Shown here: positions 15,585 through 20,871 of the stretch, piece after piece
How positions within the stretch are numbered: the stretch's first letter is position 1
How the letters are laid out: each line of letters opens with the position of its first letter
Assembly (NCBI GenBank): GCA_020852535.1
Contig: JADZAO010000056.1
Coordinates: 1-20,871, forward strand
Length of the DNA: 20,871 nt
From: Paracoccaceae bacterium
GTDB taxonomy: Bacteria > Pseudomonadota > Alphaproteobacteria > Rhodobacterales > Rhodobacteraceae
Direction of reading: 5' to 3'
The notes under the pieces: generated by a model
Database searches by the model: none
The model's input: the letters and a program-made list of their open reading frames with translations, nothing else
Told to the model about the DNA's origin: nothing
Translations under genes and position numbers: made by a program

Positions 15585-17903
15585 TCATTCCGTTGTGAGT
15601 AAGGGCGTTTTTGACCTAGTGAGGCGTGGCTTGGTCGGTTTTTCGACATCTAGGACGATTTCGCCGTCTTTTACTTTGACCCGTACTACGCCGCCTTTGA
15701 CTAGTTTTCCGAAGAGAAGCTCCTCGGCCAGAGGCTTCTTGATGTATTCTTGAAACACGCGGCCAAGCGGGCGGGCGCCCATCTTGTTGTCATATCCTTT
15801 GTTCCCCAGCCAAAGCGCGGCTTCTTTGGTAAGTTCGATGTGAACGCCACGGTCTATAAGCTGCGTTTCGAGTGTCAGGACGAATTTATCGACCACTTGC
15901 AGGATGACTTCTTTGCTCAAGGGGGCAAAGGAAATCACCGCATCTAGGCGATTGCGGAATTCGGGTGTGAAGATTTTCTCAATGGCGGCTGTGTCTTCTC
16001 CTGTGCGCCGCTCGCGCCCAAAACCGATGGCCGATTTTGACATTTCTTGTGCACCGGCGTTTGAGGTCATAATCAGGATCACGTTGCGAAAATCTACCGT
16101 GCGACCGTTGTGGTCGGTTAGTTTGCCGTGATCCATGACTTGAAGCAGGATATTGTAGACATCCGGGTGGGCCTTTTCCATTTCGTCGAGCAGCAGCACG
16201 CAATGTGGATGTTGCTCGACGCCATCGGTCAGCATGCCGCCTTGATCAAAACCGATATAGCCTGGAGGGGCCCCGATGAGGCGGGAAACAGCGTGTTTTT
16301 CCATGTATTCTGACATGTCGAAGCGCAAAAGTTCCACACCTAGGCTGGAGGCGAGTTGCTTTGCTACTTCGGTCTTACCCACGCCCGTGGGTCCGGCAAA
16401 TAGGTAGTTTCCGATGGGTTTTTCGGGCTCGCGTAGGCCTGCGCGGGCGAGTTTGATCGCGGAACATAGGGTTTGCACGGCCTTGTCTTGACCAAAAATG
16501 ATCTGTTTCAGGGTCTTTTCGAGGTCGCGTAGGGTTTTGGTATCGTTCTTGGTCACGTTCTTGGATGGGATGCGGGCTATTTTTGCCACGACAGCCTCGA
16601 TCTCTTTAGTGCCAAGGGTCTTGCGCTTTTTGTCTTCGGGCAGCAGGTGCTGGGCAGCACCCGCTTCGTCGATCACATCGATTGCAGAGTCGGGCATTTT
16701 GCGGTCGTGTATATAGCGTGCCGCGAGTTCTACTGCCGATTTGATGGCATCAGAAGTGTAGCGCAGGTCGTGATGTTCTTCGAAGTGCGGTTTTAGACCC
16801 ATCAGGATCTTAATCGCATCGGGAACGGAGGGCTCGTTTACGTCGATTTTTTGGAATCGGCGCGCGAGGGCGCGGTCTTTCTCGAAGTGTTGACGGAACT
16901 CTTTGTAGGTGGTCGAACCCATGCAGCGCAGCTTGCCGCCCTGAAGCGCGGGCTTCAGAAGGTTGCTTGCATCCATTGCTCCGCCGCTGGTTGCGCCAGC
17001 GCCGATGATAGTGTGGATTTCGTCGATGAACATGATCGTGTCGGGACGATCTTCCATTTCCTTGATGACTGTTTTTAGGCGTTCTTCAAAGTCGCCGCGG
17101 TAGCGTGTGCCAGCCAGCAAGGCGCCCATGTCGAGTGAATAGATTGTGGTTTGGGCTAAAACCTCTGGCACTTCTTTCTTGACGATTTTCCAGGCGAGGC
17201 CTTCCGCGATTGCGGTTTTGCCTACTCCTGGATCTCCCACGAAAAGTGGGTTGTTCTTGCGACGCCGGCAGAGGACTTGGATTGCACGCTCTACCTCGGA
17301 ATCGCGACCGATGAGGGGGTCAACATCGCCATTTTGGGCTTTAACGTTGAGGTCGATGCAGTATTTTGACAGGGCAGTTTCTTTAGCTTCGCTTGCTTCG
17401 GTTTTAGGCTTTTCTTGATACTCTTCCTCCCCGGAGATGGTTCGGGATTCGCTGTAAGATGGGTCTTTCGTTACGCCATGTGCGATGAAGTTGACCGCGT
17501 CGTAACGGGTCATGTCCTGCTCTTGTAGGAAGTAGGCGGCGTTTGATTCTCGTTCGGCGAAGATGGCGACGAGGACGTTGGCCCCCGTCACTTCGGTGTG
17601 GCCTGAAGACTGCACGTGGATGGCTGCACGCTGGATGACACGCTGGAATGCGGCGGTGGGAACTGCTTCGGATCCTTCGATGTCGGTGACCAGTTTCGAG
17701 AGATCATTGTCTATAAATTTGATAAGTGTTTTGCGCAGATCATCGAGGTTGACCGAGCACGCTTTCATAGTGTGGGCGGCATCGGGTTCGTCGATTAGGG
17801 CCAGTAGGAGATGCTCCAGCGTGGCGAGTTCGTGTCTGTGTACATTCGCCAGTGCCAAGGCGCTGTGAATGGCTTGCTCGAGGGTGGTTGAAAATGACGG
17901 CAC
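15585..17903 (-). CDS. clpA: ATP-dependent Clp protease ATP-binding subunit ClpA
   Basis: ClpA is the hexameric unfoldase that feeds substrates to ClpP. The 772 residues contain the N-terminal Clp repeat domain (about 1-145). The first AAA+ module has Walker A GDPGVGKT (223-230) and Walker B MFIDE (291-295). The second has Walker A GPTGVGKT (504-511) and Walker B LLLDE (570-574). The IGF loop that docks onto ClpP is at 626-628 (SAIGFG). GTG at 17903 is preferred because AGGAG lies nine bases upstream and it gives the family start VPSFSTTLEQAI; an ATG at 17951 would add 16 unlikely residues. clpS is not adjacent in this window. A CTTGAA box (- strand, 18004-17999) with CCGATG 15 bases on is a weak heat-shock-type promoter candidate. 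Confidence 0.96.
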   Translation of the reverse strand: MPSFSTTLEQAIHSALALANVHRHELATLEHLLLALIDEPDAAHTMKACSVNLDDLRKTLIKFIDNDLSKLVTDIEGSEAVPTAAFQRVIQRAAIHVQSSGHTEVTGANVLVAIFAERESNAAYFLQEQDMTRYDAVNFIAHGVTKDPSYSESRTISGEEEYQEKPKTEASEAKETALSKYCIDLNVKAQNGDVDPLIGRDSEVERAIQVLCRRRKNNPLFVGDPGVGKTAIAEGLAWKIVKKEVPEVLAQTTIYSLDMGALLAGTRYRGDFEERLKTVIKEMEDRPDTIMFIDEIHTIIGAGATSGGAMDASNLLKPALQGGKLRCMGSTTYKEFRQHFEKDRALARRFQKIDVNEPSVPDAIKILMGLKPHFEEHHDLRYTSDAIKSAVELAARYIHDRKMPDSAIDVIDEAGAAQHLLPEDKKRKTLGTKEIEAVVAKIARIPSKNVTKNDTKTLRDLEKTLKQIIFGQDKAVQTLCSAIKLARAGLREPEKPIGNYLFAGPTGVGKTEVAKQLASSLGVELLRFDMSEYMEKHAVSRLIGAPPGYIGFDQGGMLTDGVEQHPHCVLLLDEMEKAHPDVYNILLQVMDHGKLTDHNGRTVDFRNVILIMTSNAGAQEMSKSAIGFGRERRTGEDTAAIEKIFTPEFRNRLDAVISFAPLSKEVILQVVDKFVLTLETQLIDRGVHIELTKEAALWLGNKGYDNKMGARPLGRVFQEYIKKPLAEELLFGKLVKGGVVRVKVKDGEIVLDVEKPTKPRLTRSKTPLLTTE

Positions 17904-18006
17904 GTTTTGGTGCTCCTGTCTTACGGATCGGGGAGGGTCTGCACAGCCCACTCCAACCGTTGCCTCATGTCCTTAGACATCGGCTTTATTTGCCGTACTT
18001 CAAGGA

Positions 18007-18840
18007 CTATTTGGCGCTAATTTCAGTTTGTCGCCGATGGGTCACAAAAAGTGAATGAGCGGAGACGGTTTTTGTTGAGAACTTGTCCTTACGTGACCGG
18101 ATTTCAGCGAAAACTATTACATCGGCGGCGGTACCAAGTGAAAGGTTGGCCCTGATTTCTGCACTTTGTGTGCGGAGAAAAGGGTTGGTTGCAAGTTCCG
18201 TGGAAAGCGCAACCTGTGCGGTGGGTTTATTCCGCTCGCGGAGGCTTGCCACCTCTTTTGAACGAGAGATAAGCGCCGCGTTTGTCGGTTCAATGGTCAG
18301 AGCAAAACAGATGTTGTCGGTGGTGTATTCGTGGCCCGAGCAGATCAGGGTTTCAGGTGGTAGAGCGGCCAGCTTTTGCAGCGAGGCGTGCATCTGGTCG
18401 GCGGTGCCTTCGAATAGGCGTCCGCAGCCTGCTGCCATGAGACTGTCTGCGGTGAAGGCGAGTTTTTCTTCCGGCAAGTGAAAAGCGATGTGGCCGACGG
18501 TGTGACCAGGAACGTCGATTACCTTGATGCGTTGTCTCGCAAAGGTAAAATCGCCGTTCAGGGCGGTGTCGAGCCGTGGTAGTCGGTGGGCATCGGTAGC
18601 ACAACCTGATACGCGGGCACCCGTGGCGGCGACAAGTTGTGCGACGCCGTCTATATGGTCCCAGTGGTGGTGGGTGATCCAGATGTCGGACAGGCTCCAT
18701 TCCCGATCAGCTAGCGCGGCGAGGATGTGGGGGACGGCTGCGGGTACGTCTATGCAGACTGTGGCTCCTGTGATGGGGTCGTGTAGGAGATAGGCGTAGT
18801 TGTCCTTGAGGCAGGGGATTGTTACCAGTTCAAGCGGCAT
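18007..18840 (-). CDS. gloB: Hydroxyacylglutathione hydrolase (glyoxalase II), with C-terminal extension
   Basis: GloB hydrolyses S-lactoylglutathione in methylglyoxal detoxification. It is a metallo-beta-lactamase-fold enzyme with HHHWDH (57-62, the HxHxDH motif), PGHTVGH (111-117), TADSLMAAGCGRLFEG (131-146) with the bridging Asp132, and SGHEYT with His170. The ATG at 18840 gives the standard MPLELVTIPCLKDNY start; an upstream ATG at 18903 would overlap the divergent methyltransferase and is not needed. Family members usually end shortly after NPFLR...VFAEIRxRKDxF, reached here at residue 254. This protein continues for 23 residues, giving 277, as if the normal stop were lost. It is upstream of clpA and in the same direction, 103 bases away. 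Confidence 0.95.
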   Translation of the reverse strand: MPLELVTIPCLKDNYAYLLHDPITGATVCIDVPAAVPHILAALADREWSLSDIWITHHHWDHIDGVAQLVAATGARVSGCATDAHRLPRLDTALNGDFTFARQRIKVIDVPGHTVGHIAFHLPEEKLAFTADSLMAAGCGRLFEGTADQMHASLQKLAALPPETLICSGHEYTTDNICFALTIEPTNAALISRSKEVASLRERNKPTAQVALSTELATNPFLRTQSAEIRANLSLGTAADVIVFAEIRSRKDKFSTKTVSAHSLFVTHRRQTEISAK

Positions 18841-18902
18841 GGTCTTTGTCTCTTTTTTTGCTATTTTGATGGCAGTCAGGACTGGTAAGGAAGTCAAGTA
18901 CA

Positions 18903-19682
18903 ATGCACCTTGATGTGCTTGATCTTAGAAATTTTTATTATCGCACGCAGCTTGGTCGTGTGACGCAGCGGGCGATCCGGGACCAGGTGGTTAAGCTATG
19001 GCCGGTGCAAACTGGGCAGACGGTGGCGGGTTTTGGTTTTGCGGTGCCGTTGCTGCGACCTTACATGACTGAGGCGCGGCGGGTGATTGGGTTGATGCCC
19101 GGTCCGCAGGGGGTGATGCCTTGGCCTGCCGGATTGGAGAATGTGTCGGTGCTTTGCGAGGAAGAGCATTGGCCCATCAGTACGGGGTTTATCGATCGGC
19201 TGGTGTTGATGCACGGGCTGGAAACTTCGGAACATCCGACTGAGGTGTTGCAGGAAGCACATCGTGTGCTTGGACCGGGAGGGAAGGTACTGTTTATTGT
19301 GCCGAACCGATCGGGATTATGGGCACGGCGGGACAGAACGCCGTTTGGGTTTGGTCGGCCTTATTCGATGACGCAGCTGGAAACTCAGTTGAAGCGGCAT
19401 GGTTTTATGCCAGAGCGGACTTGTGCTGCGCTGTTTGTCCCGCCTGCGCAGGGGCGGTTTTGGCTGCGGACAGCGGATTTTTGGGAAGGTTGCGGACAGC
19501 GCTTTGGCCCTTGGCTGGCTGGCGGTGTTTTGATGGTGGAGGCGTCAAAGCAGGTTTACGCACCCAGAGGGGGCAGATTGGGCGCGGTGGTGCGTCGGCC
19601 GTTGCGTGTGCTGGAGGGCGTGGGAAAGGGCGTAGTGGAGCCTGCAATGGATGCTGGTGGTGGGGCCTTTCGTGTGCCTTAA
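18903..19682 (+). CDS. Class I SAM-dependent methyltransferase
   Basis: The 259-residue protein looks like a methyltransferase of the Methyltransf_11 type. A glycine-rich motif I VAGFGFAVPLL (41-51) is followed by a mid-domain segment VLMHGLETSEHPTEVLQEAHRVLGPGG in which the last part (AHRVLGPGGKVLFIVPN, two short blocks) is the typical motif near strand 5. The substrate is not evident. It is divergent from gloB, with 62 bases between their starts, an arrangement I recall in Rhodobacterales. The ATG has AAGGAAG ten bases upstream. The C-terminal 40 residues are rich in Gly, Arg and Val. Downstream is a run of about ten T with no convincing stem before it. Confidence 0.85.
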   Translation: MHLDVLDLRNFYYRTQLGRVTQRAIRDQVVKLWPVQTGQTVAGFGFAVPLLRPYMTEARRVIGLMPGPQGVMPWPAGLENVSVLCEEEHWPISTGFIDRLVLMHGLETSEHPTEVLQEAHRVLGPGGKVLFIVPNRSGLWARRDRTPFGFGRPYSMTQLETQLKRHGFMPERTCAALFVPPAQGRFWLRTADFWEGCGQRFGPWLAGGVLMVEASKQVYAPRGGRLGAVVRRPLRVLEGVGKGVVEPAMDAGGGAFRVP

Positions 19683-20046
19683 TTTTTTTTTTGTGATCAT
19701 CCTTGGTTAGGTAGGGCTGTGATTGAGCTAAACATCTTTGAAGATAATTTGCGACTGCTTTACGGTGAGTACGGACGGTTGAGGCTGTGATCTTGGGCGG
19801 ATCTTGTTCTAATTTTGGTCTTTTGTGGCAGCGGATTGCAGGAAAGTGTCGTAGCGGGTGGCTTATTTTAGATGCTCTAAGATTTGGTTTCAAACGTGAT
19901 TGTAGTATGACCTAAGTGGTTGCGGGGTGCGTGTAGCTCTGCTAATGACGCGCCAAATTCATACCGACGTGCATATTGGTGCGCATCAATGGGATGCCTT
20001 GTCCACGGGTTAGTGGAACAAAGGCAAAAACAGCGGAAGGGTTGAC
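19683..20046. other. 364-base gap before atpH; possible promoter, no recognised gene
   Basis: It begins with a run of about ten T just after the methyltransferase stop. A 23-codon GTG frame (19719-19790) reads IELNIFEDNLRLLYGEYG and ends in a stop; I do not recognise it. The rest shows no protein-like frame on either strand and probably contains the ATP synthase operon promoter and leader. Confidence 0.5.
19884..19911 (+). promoter_or_regulatory. Weak candidate promoter for the atpH operon
   Basis: TTGGTT (19884-19889) and TATGAC (19906-19911) are 16 bases apart. The match is modest, and other placements in this region are possible. Confidence 0.22.
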
Positions 20047-20607
20047 GTGTCTGAACCAGCTTCGATCTCAACTGGCATCGCCGCAAGATATGCTACGGCG
20101 CTCTTCGAGCTTGTAAGAGAAGCGGGTAGTTTTAAGGCGCTTGAAGCGGATGTTAACGCGCTTTCTGCTGTTTTGGCTGTAAGTCCGGAATTTGTTGCAA
20201 TGATTTGCTCACCTGTCGTGTCGCGCGATGAACAGGCGGGGGTGATTTCTGCGATTGCGGCTAAGATGGGTTTGTCGACCTTCATGGCGAACACGCTGGC
20301 AGTGATGGCGCAACAGCGCCGTTGGTTCGTGGTGCCCTATATGATTAATGATCTGATAGCTCGTATTGCTAATGAAAAGGGCGAAGTGACTGTTGAAGTA
20401 ACTAGCGCTGCTGTGTTGAACGCTGATCAGGCACAGAAATTGGCTGCCACACTGAAGGCGCGGGTTGGCAAAGAAGTTAAATTGAAAACTGCCGTTGACG
20501 AGACACTTATCGGAGGCCTTGTCGTTAAGCTGGGCTCTACCATGATCGACACATCGATCCGGTCGAAGCTCGCGGCTCTCCAGAATGTAATGAAAGAGGT
20601 TGGGTGA
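20047..20607 (+). CDS. atpH: ATP synthase F1 subunit delta
   Basis: The delta subunit joins F1 to the peripheral stalk of the membrane ATP synthase. The 186 residues are the normal length. The family features are visible: IAARYATALFELVRE (11-25) near the N-terminus, the mid-protein LAVMAQQRRW (84-93), and the C-terminal signature DETLIGGLVVKLGSTMIDTS (151-170) followed by SIRSKL. It begins with GTG at 20047, with GGAAGGG five bases upstream. It heads the F1 operon in the order atpH-atpA usual for alphaproteobacteria. Its TGA overlaps the atpA ATG by one base. Confidence 0.97.
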   Translation: MSEPASISTGIAARYATALFELVREAGSFKALEADVNALSAVLAVSPEFVAMICSPVVSRDEQAGVISAIAAKMGLSTFMANTLAVMAQQRRWFVVPYMINDLIARIANEKGEVTVEVTSAAVLNADQAQKLAATLKARVGKEVKLKTAVDETLIGGLVVKLGSTMIDTSIRSKLAALQNVMKEVG

Positions 20608-20871
20608 TGGGAATTCAGGCTGCTGAGATTTCTGCGATCCTGAAAGAGCAGATCAAGAACTTTGGCAAGGATGCTGAAGTAGCCGAAGTCGGCCGTGTTC
20701 TTTCGGTTGGTGACGGAATCGCTCGTGTGCATGGGCTGGACAATGTTCAAGCCGGTGAAATGGTTGAATTCCTTGGCGGTATTCGTGGGATGGCGCTGAA
20801 CCTTGAAGTCGACAATGTCGGCGTTGTGATCTTTGGTTCTGACCAAGACATTAAGGAAGGTGATGTTGTTA
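20607..20871 (+). CDS. atpA: ATP synthase F1 subunit alpha (3' part outside window)
   Basis: The first 88 codons of the alpha subunit are present, covering the N-terminal beta-barrel domain: MGIQAAEISAILKEQI, GRVLSVGDGIARVHGLD (29-45), GEMVEF and LNLEVDNVGVVIFG. The ATG at 20607 shares a base with the atpH stop (TGATG), indicating coupled translation. The nucleotide-binding P-loop domain lies beyond the window. Confidence 0.97.
   Translation, partial: MGIQAAEISAILKEQIKNFGKDAEVAEVGRVLSVGDGIARVHGLDNVQAGEMVEFLGGIRGMALNLEVDNVGVVIFGSDQDIKEGDVV

Noticed and set aside
19405..19893. 162-codon leftward ORF overlapping the methyltransferase
   Set aside because: Its Pro/Arg/His/Lys-rich composition is what the antisense of a GT-rich coding strand gives, and it overlaps a convincing gene.

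Overview
The window looks like chromosomal DNA from an alphaproteobacterium, most likely of the Rhodobacterales (Roseobacter group). This rests on recognised protein families rather than a search: a DUF3035-type lipoprotein next to lspA and purH, a catalytic/non-catalytic pair of M16 peptidases, an extensin-like periplasmic protein, a CenR-like response regulator, and an atpH-atpA pair at the right edge. Base composition is moderate, around half G+C by eye. No phage, insertion sequence, CRISPR array, rRNA or tRNA was seen.

Layout. Bases 1-9456 are transcribed leftwards: purH, lspA, a DUF3035 lipoprotein, two M16 peptidases coupled by a 4-base overlap, and mutL, which runs off the left edge. 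Upstream of purH lie xth (exonuclease III) and the response regulator, separated by gene-poor gaps. From 9607 the + strand takes over. ribA (GTP cyclohydrolase II with a degenerate N-terminal half) is followed by what looks like a decayed L,D-transpeptidase gene, then rpsD with its own promoter, leader hairpins and a clear terminator, then the tight group hisC - tyrosine-pathway dehydrogenase - extensin-like protein. At 15.3 kb a nested inverted repeat and a small uncertain ORF precede leftward clpA and gloB. A divergent methyltransferase gene and the start of the ATP synthase operon (atpH, atpA) close the window.

How the genes work together. Most are housekeeping genes: DNA repair (mutL, xth), purine, riboflavin, histidine and tyrosine synthesis (purH, ribA, hisC, tyrC), translation (rpsD), protein quality control (clpA, M16 pair), lipoprotein maturation (lspA, with a lipoprotein substrate gene directly downstream), methylglyoxal detoxification (gloB) and energy (atpHA). 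No defence or mobile system was found, and I see no undescribed multi-gene system.

The most notable feature is the spaces between genes. Five gaps of about 360-540 bases hold no intact recognisable gene. One holds in-order fragments resembling an L,D-transpeptidase spread over different frames, and others hold short interrupted reading frames. This suggests ongoing gene decay. The rpsD leader, where a perfect 6-bp stem covers the Shine-Dalgarno sequence, is the best regulatory candidate.
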